Source: Drosophila pseudoobscura
Lineage: Eukaryota; Arthropoda; Insecta; Diptera; Drosophilidae
Length of the DNA: 64,000 nt
Assembly: GCF_009870125.1 (NCBI RefSeq)
Contig: NC_046683.1
Coordinates: forward strand, 40,687,869-40,751,868
Direction of reading: 5' to 3'
Position numbers and translations under genes: made by a program. Every line of letters starts with the position of its first letter. The first letter of the stretch is position 1. The notes under the pieces were generated by a model. It had not been told where the DNA came from. It searched no databases and saw nothing but the letters and a program-made list of their open reading frames with translations. This document shows, piece after piece, positions 39,701 through 50,858 of the stretch.

Positions 39701-42700
39701 AGTGGCCCAGGAAAGTTTTTGTACCTTCCCAAAAGCCACGACGACGACTGTGACTGTGACTGCGACTGCGACTGGCGTTGGCGACTGGCGACCGGCGAAG
39801 ACTGTGTGTGCCGCTGACAATAGAAATGCGTTCGAAAAAGTTTGCTTTATTTTGTTTTACGTTATAATATTTTTCTGCTGTTTTGGTGCACAACGCACGA
39901 GTTTTTTATTTGATTTCCGTTTGCCACACTTTTTGTGTGTCCCTTTCCTCTGCCCTAGTCAGAAACAGAACAGACCCCAGCACCAGAAAGTAGACCCCTG
40001 GCACGGTCAGCGGCAGCCAGAGAGCGTATGTTTGTTCACAAAAGGATTAAGTTTGCCCCCGTACAACCCCATTACCTTAGCATACCACACCCCACACCCC
40101 ACACCCCAACCCCATTCGCAGCCTCCGCCTGCCACTCGGCAGTAGTGGCACCAGTTCGTGCCACTGAATGGTGTGAAATGGCTTCATTTCGCCCTTGGTA
40201 ATGATATGGTGGACTCACTTTTTGGCACGCCTGCAAATGGCCTTTATATATACATATGTATATTTATGCTGATTTTCTACACTGAACATTATTTCCGGCG
40301 CCTATGGCAGTGCGAGTGCCAGAACTATGTTCTCAACTAAAGAGGTTTCTCTGGGTGCTCCTGATGCTGGACATAAAACCCACTTGCCTCGCCTGAATAG
40401 GGGCATACGTGTCCTTCGTTTGCATATGGTTATGCTCCTTTACATTACATAGCATTCGAGTTCGAGTAAAATTCAATTGGGATAACTTTTTGGGGTTTAG
40501 CGCCTTTGACATTCTGATGCAAATGCTGACTCTTGAACATTTTCGCAAATTCTATTATTGGGCAGCCGCAGGGATCGCAGGGATTGGTATGGGCATGGGC
40601 ATATGGCAAGCGTGGGCTGAAGTGTGGGAAGGTAGATTCAATTCAATTAAAGCCAGTAGATAAACGAAACCGATTGGGTTTGGTTAATGACGCCAACATA
40701 AATCTCCATTGTGGGGCGGCAATTAAAATTTATCTTTAATTGGCACGTGTATCCAGTTGACTCATGGACGGGGACAGTGGGGCACCTCAGCTGCAGATAA
40801 AGCAACTCCTGCCAACTGGCTTCTTGAACTTTGCAAGCCTTATCGCCCCGTATGTACTCGGATTGGTATAGGGAATGGGGGATGGGGGATGGGCGGACTT
40901 GAATTGGGGATCGGACTCCAAATCGTGCCACGCAGCGTGGCGCTTGGCACACCTGCCGTTTAACTTTTGAAAGGCAACACACACACAGCGGTACAGAGGT
41001 GCAGAGCACATGCTGAGCCCCTCTGATGGGGCGGCGATGGGGCTGCAAAAGGAGCAAAATGTAATTCGGATTTAATTGCCTGTTAACACGCACTCGCGCA
41101 TAGCGGGGCACGACCGGTAACAGCTCGTAAAAAACGCACAAAAAGGCAAAAAAACCAAGAGACAGGAAGCCCGCGAGCGGGAAAAACCGACCACCATATG
41201 CTCTCTACACACTGTTAAGTTTTTTCTAAAGGATGTAATGAATTGCCCTATGCGTAGGTGTACCTTATCGAAACCCGACTTTGCTTCGAGGCTCTGGGTA
41301 TCTGTTCTCGGGAGGACGGCTCTCCAATTCGAAGGAGTGCTCCGACGAAAGAGTACCGTAAGAGGAACGGAACGACCTGCTATATTCCCACAGTGGAAGT
41401 ACGGCAAATGAGTTAAAACAAAAGGAAACAGTTAAGCTCAAAGTGAACAGCTCGTAATTTTAAGCGGCAATTGTAGAGAGCCTCAGAGCTCGCCCACTGT
41501 TGCAGCTATGCCCTGGGGCTCAGGTACGCTATTCCGATTCAGTTTTGGCTTCTTTGGTTTTTAGTTTTGCGGCAGAATTCTCGTAGTATTACAGGGTGCA
41601 GCTAATCAACTTTTTAAAACTCCACGGGGAGATAAGCTGCTAGCGAAAATGCGGAAAATTTATAGAAAACTGCTTTCACTGCCGAATGTTTTGAATAACT
41701 ATTAAATGTTTGCAAATTGCAAACGGAACGGAAGACTGGCACTGGAACAACGAAGAGGGCGCTCCCGGCGGATATACAAACGGACTCGTACGAGTACTCG
41801 AATGTATGTACATATATATGTTCTGTGGCAGAGATAGAGCCGGAGGACAGAGGATAGACGACGGAGGACAGAGGACGGAGGACGGAACAAGAAAAAGAAG
41901 TGCTGAGCTGTGCATAAAGCGCAGATAGACACGGAGATATCCGGCAACTGACATTCATTACGACATAAATTCGTTTAGTTGCTCGGACTGGGCTGGCACA
42001 CAGGGAAAGTCGGAGATAAGACGACTACGTTTCCCCCTGATTTTGCTTACGGCTTACACAGGCCGTTGCCACAGCCGTGTGCTGCACGCAGCACAAACCT
42101 ACACGGTTACGAAGTAGTTCTGCACGGAAATACGTTCCCTTGAGTTCAGACTGCCTGTTTGCATGCAAATAAATTAGCCAACTCATCTCCATCTCCTGGC
42201 CGACCATGCTGCAGGGACGTGGGTAGTTTAATATTTATAATATCGACACGATGTTACCAAAGGAAATTATTCAGCTGGATCAGATTTCAGAGCGACAATT
42301 TTGATATGTTTCTAGCTGCTCTACGCATCCTGCCGTTCCTTCTACGAGTAGGATGGGGATAGGGTGCGATTGATGTCCCTACAAATCACCACCGATTGAA
42401 CCTGATTGAGCATCAAAAGTCCAAGTCCAAAAGGCAACCAGAGGCCGAAGACAGGCACTAAATTTGACAGCGAATGGGCGAATATTTTTCAATGCATTCG
42501 GAGCTTTAGATGTTTTGAGCTTCGTGTGTGGGGCGTGGGGTCGGATTTCAGGCACAGCCACTTTACTTGGGCAGGGACCCACGTACATCCTCACGTCCTT
42601 AACGATGAAAACATTACACAGTTTTGCTTAATTGCCCACTTAAACGTCAGTTAAGCCATGCACATGCTCATGCACATACGTATGCGTATAGACGACGCAC

Positions 42701-42954
42701 TTGACTCTCTCGTGCGCCCCCTTGAATCTACGTTCTGCGTTGCTTCATCGCCTGTCAACACTTCTCGTACTCGTACCCGTACTCGTACTCGCACTCACTC
42801 CCCTGTAGGAGTATTGCAACAACAATGACTTGAGTATTTTGTAAACAAATGAAACAATTAATTTGATTCCACTCTGTTTCAGCCAAATCCTATTAACTGC
42901 AACGTTAAAGAAATGTTTCTCTCCCCCTTTTCATGCCTTTGGGGTGTTGAGTGG

Positions 42955-43008
42955 GGGGTGGATGGGTCGGTAGGGGGGTAGGCGGGTAGGGGGGTAGGGG
43001 GGTAGGGT
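42955..43008 (+). repeat. G-rich tract with quadruplex potential
   Basis: Several GGGGGG or GGG runs separated by TA or C (units such as TAGGGGGG) in about 50 bases. This satisfies the usual four-run pattern for a G-quadruplex several times over. Confidence 0.85.
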
Positions 43009-46000
43009 ACAGTCTCCCTCGTATTCGTGTGTGTGCCGCTGCCACTTTCATGCATACTTAATTTGTCAGCTTGGCGCTGGTTTACACCCATTTTAGATAC
43101 CGTTAACTAACTAACTGTTGCGTCCACCCTCTCGTTTCAGGGCAAGTGCTGGGAGGTCCTGGGGGACAGGCAGGCAGTTGACGTTGCCCTTTTAGTAGCG
43201 TGGGTGGAAGGTGGCGGAGACTCTCAGTCTAGGCCAAGGGATGGCACTGGCGTTGGAGTTGGGCCCTGCAGAATTTATGGCCGCTCACATATGGCGCCCG
43301 CAAGGTGTGTTCATTTAAATTTTAGGACGGCTTAAGACAGGTCGAACCGTACCCTCACCCTCTCACTACCCCCGAACACTACAGGTGAGTTATGCATTGA
43401 AATTTAAACTATGCATGTGCTCCCAGCCATAACGCTGGGCAGGGGGCACGGGGCACGGGGCAAGGACAGGAGGGTCTCGAAGGGACCACCTCGCGAGACT
43501 CCAATGTCAAAATTGAAGCAAGACTCTCGCGAAAGTTACTTCCTAGCTGACAGTACAGTACCTTGCCCGTGTGTGTGTTTGTGTGTGCGTTTGTTAGTGT
43601 GGTAATTAGAAAATTTTATGTGATTACTCTTTGTACACACACACACACATTGTCATAGTCGTAGAAGCCAAGTGGAGGGACGCTACAGACGGGTTGACAA
43701 AAAGAGCGACTCCATACAGTAGCCAACTGCGCCAATGAGGAGAAGCAAAGTACAAAAGCGCCTATTAGAATATTAATGGAATACTAAATACACGTATAAC
43801 GTCAACATGTCTGCCATCCTACCGAACCAGACCCAGACCCAGACCCAAACCCAAACCCAGACCGCATCCCAATTCCGGTACTTGACAACCCAGTCTCCCT
43901 TCGAGAGATCCCCGCCACTCTGGATCTGCCACTGGCTCTGTATATGGAAAGATGGAAATATGGAAATGGAGCTGACTAGACTTAACGAAATCTATCTATT
44001 TGGAAGTGAAAGGTCCAGGCTAGGACAGTGTTCAATCTAACAGTTGGCGAGTCATAAATGGTGTCAATGACCCATCAAGGGCTGGGAAGCTGGATGAATA
44101 CGAATCCAACTGACGAAATAGGCAAATACAGATGCTTTCATTCATACCGTGCAATGTGGAGAAGCTTTCAAATCAAATTGGCAGAGCGCGCGCGGTTACT
44201 TTCACTGCTGGCAAAGCTCTTTGGCCTGGTCTGCCTGGTTGCCAAGCTCGTTTTTTCAGCTCAAAGCAATCCCTGTAGCATGGAACTTGGCTCACAGAAT
44301 AACTCAATTTACTTGCACGAGCTCCGAGGCGAAGAGTCGTCGGCTACTGTCGTCGTTCACGTCGGAAACTCCCACAACAGCGACGAGACTACAACTACGA
44401 TGATGACGAGAGCGAGGACGAGGACGAGGACTAGGACCACGACCACATCGTTTGTCCTGGCTGGGCATGCGGCGACTGTGTCCGCGTTGGCGTTGGCGTC
44501 CGTGTCACCGTCATTGCCATAGTCGTCGTAGTCGTAGTCGTTGTAGTGCTCGCTTAGACGCACCCACAAAGCACTTCAAGCGCTATTCAGTTCAATTGAA
44601 GTGGTGCTAGAAGGCGTTAACCAACGAGCACTCGGCTTGAGTCTTCGTTTGAGCGCTTTGCTGTAAAAAGTGCGCACAATCCCAGCCGTCGAATAAAAAA
44701 TCCGTATGTCCAACCAATTGCAGGGACAAGGACTTTTCGCCAGCCCCTGTCGCCTGTGGCCTGTCGCCTGTCCCCCGTTCTTGAATTACTTCACATAGTT
44801 AGATGTATCTAATAAGTTCATATAATCCCAAAATATTTGTTATTTACTCATCATATATTTCTCTTTAAGTATCTTGCAGTGTTACAATACTATATATGGT
44901 ATTATATTCATGTTTTTTTCCCTTATATTATCTAACTTATCAATTCTCTATAAGTATTGTATGTATAAACATTACGTTTCCTAATCGTGCTAAAAAAAAA
45001 TAGAACAACAAATTAAATTTAATGCCTTTCTAAAAGCATGCCATACACATTTATTCGTATCAGATATCTATTATATATATATTTATCAGTATATCAGTGT
45101 AGTCTTACACTTGAAAAATTCAACGGCAATTTCATATTTCAACTCTGTTCATATTCATATTCATATTCAGTTTATCTATATATATATTTTATGTTCATAT
45201 TCAAACCAAGATTTATTCTTCATATTAATATCGCGATACTCATACGTATATGTATATTCTGTATATTCGTGATCGTATCATTAATATTTCATACACATGT
45301 ATAGATATAATATAGCTCTTGCGATTCATTGGATGATATTTCATTGTCTTCGTATTGTGTGTTAATGCCAGTTGTGGTTGTCTTGGATTATTCATTTCAC
45401 GGATAGTTGCCATAAAAACATACATATTAGTTCTTAGTTCTTAGTCGTTGTTAGTCGGGGTGTTAGCTACTTGAATGTCTCCAATAATGATCTGCTTAGA
45501 AAGAAATTGCCACGAAAGAAAAGTAGGACAGTTGGACAGAGTTCTATGTACACATCTTTTGGGCTAAATGCAAGGGAACGGATAGGCTTACGTTTCTCGC
45601 AATGGATCTGTACAAACTAACAAAGTGAAGCGGATATTCCGAGATACATATATGTATCTGGTAATGGTCGCAACGGTCTAGGACCCATAATTTAATTAAC
45701 ACGACGGATCCTTTGACTACGACGACTTACACCAGAGTTAGGTAGGCACACATTTACAGGGGAAAAGCACATTTACACTGATCGTGTTGATTAATGGGCG
45801 GTATGGGGGGCTTGCGGGGCTTGGACTTTTGGATTTCTAGGGGCTTCTAACCTTCGTCGACATTCACATCTACTACACATACATAAATACAGTTCTATCA
45901 TATTCCTTACTAGATCTGATGACTCTGATGGGATGGCTCTTGAGTGCATATGTTCTACCTATTATATTTCTTGTATATTTACCGCCGTAATAGTTACTTC

Positions 46001-46401
46001 AATATATTTATATGTATATGTTTATGCATATGCATATGGATAAGTATGTAGGATATGCCTGTGTCTCTGAATTTGCTGTTTTATATACTAGTACACAACA
46101 TCCAAGTGTCTAAGAAGCTCTTGATTTTGTTCTTCGAATACAGGTTCAATACTATGTTTAGTTGGTATGAACGATTATGAATGCAGGATCGTATGTATTG
46201 TATGTTCTCTAGGATTTGTCCAATAAATATATACTTCACTTCACTTAACTTCAGTATCAGTTAGTTTTCAGTTAGCATTAGCAAATATTTGATATACATA
46301 TGCCTGTTGTTTTCCGTATTTTTTCGCTCCGATTTTCCGCTCTCTGATTAAGTTTCGCCATCGGTATTGGTTGCCGATGGCCAGCGTTTGTTGCTGTGAG
46401 A

Positions 46402-49400
46402 TCACCTGCAAACAGTGGAATCATCCCCGGCGCATATCGAGTGCGGGGCAGCCAGAAAGAGCTTGCCATTGGAGCAGGCACAGAGCTGGAAGACGCGATG
46501 CATATGCTCTCGACTCTGGGCAGAGCCCATTATGGGTGGTTGGGCCGTGCGCAGATTGGGCATGAGGATTTTGGATGACTCCAGTCGCACCTGCAGCGCA
46601 ATAGAATAGGATATAGAGAGGGACACGGTGATATATTGCAGTGTGCGACTCCATTCTGCAACCATAGTACTAGAATTGTCCAATGCTTGGACTATTAATC
46701 ATACTTACGCTTCCGTCCAGGGATCGCAACTTCACATCATTCAGGGCCACGAGATCAATGGCCCCGGCACGCGACTGCAAATTGATGTCCTTGGCTGCAG
46801 CCATCTTCAATTGACGCGTGGGTGACTCAAGTCTGTAATTAAATCAAACCATGAGCCACAGTGCCCCAACTAAGGGCCAGGACGAAATTCGGCAAAGGTC
46901 CCCGCCCGGGACGCGCGTCTGACTAATGGAACGGAAAGTCCCCCGCAATTGCGGCGGCAGCCAGCGGTCCGTGTAAATGGTGCTTTAAAAATATTGCAAT
47001 TTCAATTTGGAGCCGCCTGCCCCCCACGCTATATGGTCAAATGCAATATGCAACTCATACTCCGGTGTGTACTCGGCGCCAGACAATTTTAATTTTCATG
47101 AACCAACAGGCAGCTATCACCAAACTTGTCAATGAAAATGTTATTACAAGCGGCCGATCCTGTTAATGGCTCATATGTACATATGTACACACACGGGGCC
47201 GTCATAGATGGATGGGCCGTTTGTCGCATAATACGGAAGGCAGGCAGGAAGGCATGCAGGCATGCAGGCAGATTCCACCTCATCCACTCCCATACCCCGT
47301 TCGTCAATCGAATTCCCAATCCCAAACCATCGGTCATGGCATGGCATGGGGCAGCGCTCTCCAAATAGGACTGGGGGAAAAAAACTGTTGAGGCCCCTTT
47401 AGCGCTTTTTAATTCAGTGCCAACGTTTGTATACATTCATACAAATGTGTATAAATATTTTCGCTACCAACTCCGCGCTCCGTGGGCTGCATGGTGACAC
47501 CTTGCGGAGGGGGAGGCGGTGTGGGGCAAGTGTTGCAAGTGCAGGTTCAGGTGCAATGCATTGCGAACACCAAACAACCCGAACACAAACACAAGCACAA
47601 GCACCAACAGCCACACCAGCAGGTCCCACACTTGGCCGCGATTTGTGGGTGGGAGGGTGGTGCTGCGGGGAGGGGGATGACTGTTTTTGTTGTTACCGCA
47701 AAGGTGACGTTGACAGAGGCGCACGAGCGCAGCTGAGTGTTTGCTTATAATTTTTTATTTCTCAGATTTCCTTCAACCCCACGCCCGCCGACTAATATGC
47801 CACAGCATGTTCTCCCTTGTGGTCCTCAGAGCTCTGGGCTCCCCTGCCGGGCTATGAATTCCGGAAAATTTATTACAGTCATTGAATTTCAACACAGGAC
47901 CGGACGGCGAATGGCTGCAGTAGATTGGCTTTCGATTTAATTTACTTTAATTGGTCCTGCTCCTGTTCCTTGTTCCAGGTGGTTCGGTTCGCTCAATTTT
48001 CCGTTCTTTGCCGGGGAACCGTGTAGGGAGCCTCTTAGCCCCATGTCGAGATCGGTACAAATTCCCACCCTGGTCAGGAGTGTTGGTCTTGGTCTTGGTC
48101 TTGGTCTTGGTCCTGCACTGAGACTTACCTTAGCTCCCGTCCCGGCTCGGCACGCACATGTGGCGTCTGCACAGAGGCCCTAAAGACGGCGCCACCCTCA
48201 CCGTCGATCCGCAGTGAGTGCGCACCGACTGTGACTTCTTTTCGATTTACGGAAAATAGGTTTCGTCCATTCGTATCGTTGATGCGAAATGTCGCCGCCA
48301 GGCACTCGAACTTATCGTGTCCCAGAAATAAATGATTCTCAATCATACCATTCGCGTCACGTGTATTGATTGAAAAATTACGTGATGATTCTGTTGATGG
48401 TAGCGACGATGGGACCCGTGGAGGCAGCGCGTTGGAGAAAATGAAATGAGAAACAGAGAGATGTGACCTGAGATGAGACACAGAGACTAAGGTTGGATGA
48501 AGGATGTTTGATTTTGGGAGAATTAGCAATTAATCTAAGGGTATGTATGACAAATGCTGGTAATTTGATCGGTAATTGCAATATAAATAAGCTAACACAA
48601 CAGACAGACTATTTTGCATTAAATCCGCATTCACACACACACACTCATGGACATGGAAGTGCGTAGTTAAGATAGCACGTAATAAGATAGCGGATACGGA
48701 AATCAAATTTCAGACCTCTCCCCCACGCCATTGTCTCAGGTCGCGGTTGCTCAGCCATTGCCATTGCTATCAGCAATCAGCCAGCAGGCACCATCTACCT
48801 GGCCGGCTGTCTTCTACTATCATGACCCATCACCCATTCGCCATTCGCCATTTCGCCATCTACAAACTATGTAGCATTCAGTGTCCCCACTTCCGTGTGC
48901 GTGTCTGCGGTTGTTGCTTATCGCTGCGGGAAATGCTTTGCCTTTACGTCTCTCTTCTTTTTGAAAGCATTTTGCTCGTCGACACATGGACACGGAGGTC
49001 CCTTGGAAATCGCATCCGTCTTCTTTGGTCTGGTCGTGCTTTCATATGGGTTATCTGTAATTGTACATCTTGGTCCCATCAGCTGCTCCTGCTGCTTGAG
49101 CTGCTTTCGCTGCTTGAACTGCTTTCGATGCTTTAGCTGCTTGAGGAGGACCAGGACCAGGACCAGTAGCCGCGATCCTATTTGTGGGCGCTTACTCGTA
49201 CGACTAGTCGTGCAACCAACAATGTTGATATCTGTTGATTTATGCCTTGACTGGCAACGGCACACATTTGTCGTAGTCCGTGCTCTGGTCGTACCAGCCA
49301 CACATCTCAGTCCCGTCTAATGTCCGTGCCCGTGTCCGTATCCGTATCAATGTTTAGTCGCAAGGCAGTTGTCGTTGCGTTGCCCTTAAGCAGAGGTAAA

Positions 49401-50699
49401 CACTCCACCTCCTCCTGAGTCTGCATAAAAGCGATGAGAGCGCAGTTCATTAAACATGCGCCAAATGCCATTCAGCCAGTCATCAGAGAAGCGAGTGCAA
49501 CATACCCGAAGACTATAACAAAGCGCAACAGAGCGCGGTCACTACCATGACTTTGACATTTGCACTGGGAAGGTCAGTCAGTATTGACAACGCGACATCG
49601 GCGACCCCCATCGGTGTGCTCCCCACAGACGTCTCTATGGTAAAGATAACACCTATGGCCTATGTGCCTAATGGAGTAGGAGCTTGCATGAATTGTTAAA
49701 ATTTATGAAATGAATATTAATAGGCTTCGGCGTCGCAGTGAGCGAGTGATGGAATGATGCGAATGGGAAGGGGAATGGGAATGAGTGGCTGGGGAAAGGG
49801 TGCTGTTTCTGTTGTGTGTCTGTTTATGACGTTGTATGTTTGCATCTAATCGCTCAATAATCAATGCCCCGTGGGTAGGGTAGAGCAGCGAGGTTCACAC
49901 TCACCTATGGATATGGGATGGCCAGGCCTCGAACGGATTGTTGATGTTCGTAGCATGTCCATAATTATCGCTGTTCCCGACAGCTGTATGCCACCGGGTA
50001 AGATTTTCAGCTGTCCCATGCCCTCCTGAAATCGATGAAATTTGATCAATTAGTAGTGTGGAGGGAGTGTGGCATGTAGCCGTACGCCGCGTTTACCAAT
50101 GAGAACTGCATCACTTTGATTATCCAGAGGGTGAGCACCAGATTTGTGACAATGAGCAGCATCAGCAGCAGCAACAGCGTGTACAGGCACTTCTTGCGCC
50201 ATCCGATGAGGCCCAGGTATGTCTCAATTCCGCCCGCGAATCCGTCTACGTTGCACTGACCAGCTGTCCTCGGTCCACCGCCGGCTCCTGCGCCAGTTAC
50301 AGCACCGCCCCGACCACTTCTGCCGCCCCGTCCATGCCCATGCCCATGCCCCCGGCCATGTCCATGGCTATGGCTATGGCTATGGACGTGACTGAGCGTG
50401 GCTTTGCCTGGCGTCGCTGTTACTGTCGTCATGGTGCCCACCTTTGAGGACGATTGGATGTTTGCAGCTCCAATCCCACTTCCGCTTCCGCTTCCGCTTG
50501 CTCTGCTGTTGCCAGCTGTCATTAGGCCAAGATTGTTGCCAGCTTTGCTCGGCTTCTTGGGCGTTGTCCCAGTCGATAATCGCTTCTGCCGCTTCGGCTG
50601 TTGCTGCTGTTGCTGCTGCTGCTGTCTGCTACCTTCTCCGGAACCGGAACACACTTTAAGGTGCCGCGTAGTTGTCTCCACGCTGCCGTCACCCGACAT
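46402..50699 (-). CDS. Scgdelta: Delta-sarcoglycan (sarcoglycan gamma/delta family), five coding exons
   Basis: Coding exons: 50,699-50,097, 50,025-49,905, 48,390-48,129, 46,832-46,709 and 46,590-46,402, with consistent phases, giving 432 residues. It is a type II membrane protein of the sarcoglycan subcomplex, which stabilises the dystrophin complex at the muscle surface. Residues 1-166 are cytoplasmic, 171-194 the membrane helix (LLLLLMLLIV after WRKK), and the rest is extracellular. Family signatures are the GWRKKCLYTLLLL start of the helix, MGQLKILPGGIQLSG, RNLFSVNRKEVTVGAHSLRI, HVRAEPGRELRLESPTRQL and the C-terminal cysteines 407, 409, 423 and 431. N-glycosylation sites are possible at Asn246 and Asn279. 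Vertebrate members are about 290 residues; the excess is a low-complexity N-terminus (nine Gln, Gly-Ser, His-Ser and Gly-His repeats). Introns 2 and 3 are 1.5 and 1.3 kb. Unlike the donors of introns 2-4, that of intron 1 is weak (GTAAAC). Confidence 0.95.
48086..48115 (+). repeat. (GGTCTT)n hexamer repeat in sarcoglycan intron 3
   Basis: Four to five tandem GGTCTT units immediately downstream of the exon 3 donor in the gene's direction. On the transcribed minus strand this is AAGACC repeats at the very start of the intron. Confidence 0.85.
49424..49699 (+). other. Candidate nested small transcription unit in sarcoglycan intron 2
   Basis: On the plus strand, opposite to the host gene, CATAAAA (49,424-49,430) is followed 20-odd bases later by TTCATTAAA, an approximate initiator. 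About 100 bases on, an ATG (49,547) opens a 50-codon frame ending at 49,699 (start MTLTFALGRSVSIDN). A GTCAGT inside it and a CCCCACAG 50-odd bases later could also be spliced out as a short intron, leaving an 18-codon frame. There is no signal peptide and no known domain. The promoter-like layout is suggestive; the coding potential is unproven. Confidence 0.25.
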
Positions 50700-50854
50700 T
50701 GCTGATCGTTTGCACCGCCACTACTGCGATTTGCTTAGCCTTGCTCTGAATTCTTTCATCATTTGGACGTTTTCCTTGTCTTTTGAGTTTCACTTTTAGC
50801 TGTTCTTTCCTCGCCAAGCGGAACACTTTCAGGGTTGTCAATGTCTGCGCGTGA
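50700..50854 (-). promoter_or_regulatory. Probable sarcoglycan 5' UTR with upstream splice acceptor
   Basis: On the minus strand, a pyrimidine-rich stretch (TTTCTCTCTCTTTCGC) followed by GAACGCAG ends at 50,856-50,858, about 155 bases before the ATG. This looks like a splice acceptor, so the 5' UTR probably begins in a separate exon farther right. That exon and the promoter were not located. Confidence 0.4.
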
Positions 50855-50858
50855 TCTG

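Larger units (their letters stand above)
32218..46401. other. Intergenic DNA and 3' flank of the sarcoglycan gene
   Basis: No supported gene. Notable simple repeats: CCCAT units (about 33,264-33,292), TGTGAATG near 33,906-33,926, CACACA near 34,705-34,800, a G-rich tract at about 42,955-43,008, CAGACC near 43,828-43,862. The interval 44,780-46,300 is markedly AT-rich with TATA and TTCATA runs (about 45,146-45,168). It may include the sarcoglycan 3' UTR, with TTTATT (minus-strand AATAAA) at about 45,049 and 45,210, but which is used cannot be told. Frames of 100-200 codons at 35.4-36.0 and 41.1-41.4 kb lack start codons or splice logic. Confidence 0.5.

Noticed and set aside
41072..41407. 111-codon minus-strand frame with hydrophobic end
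   Set aside because: There is no ATG over most of its length; the apparent start codon is TTG. No domain.
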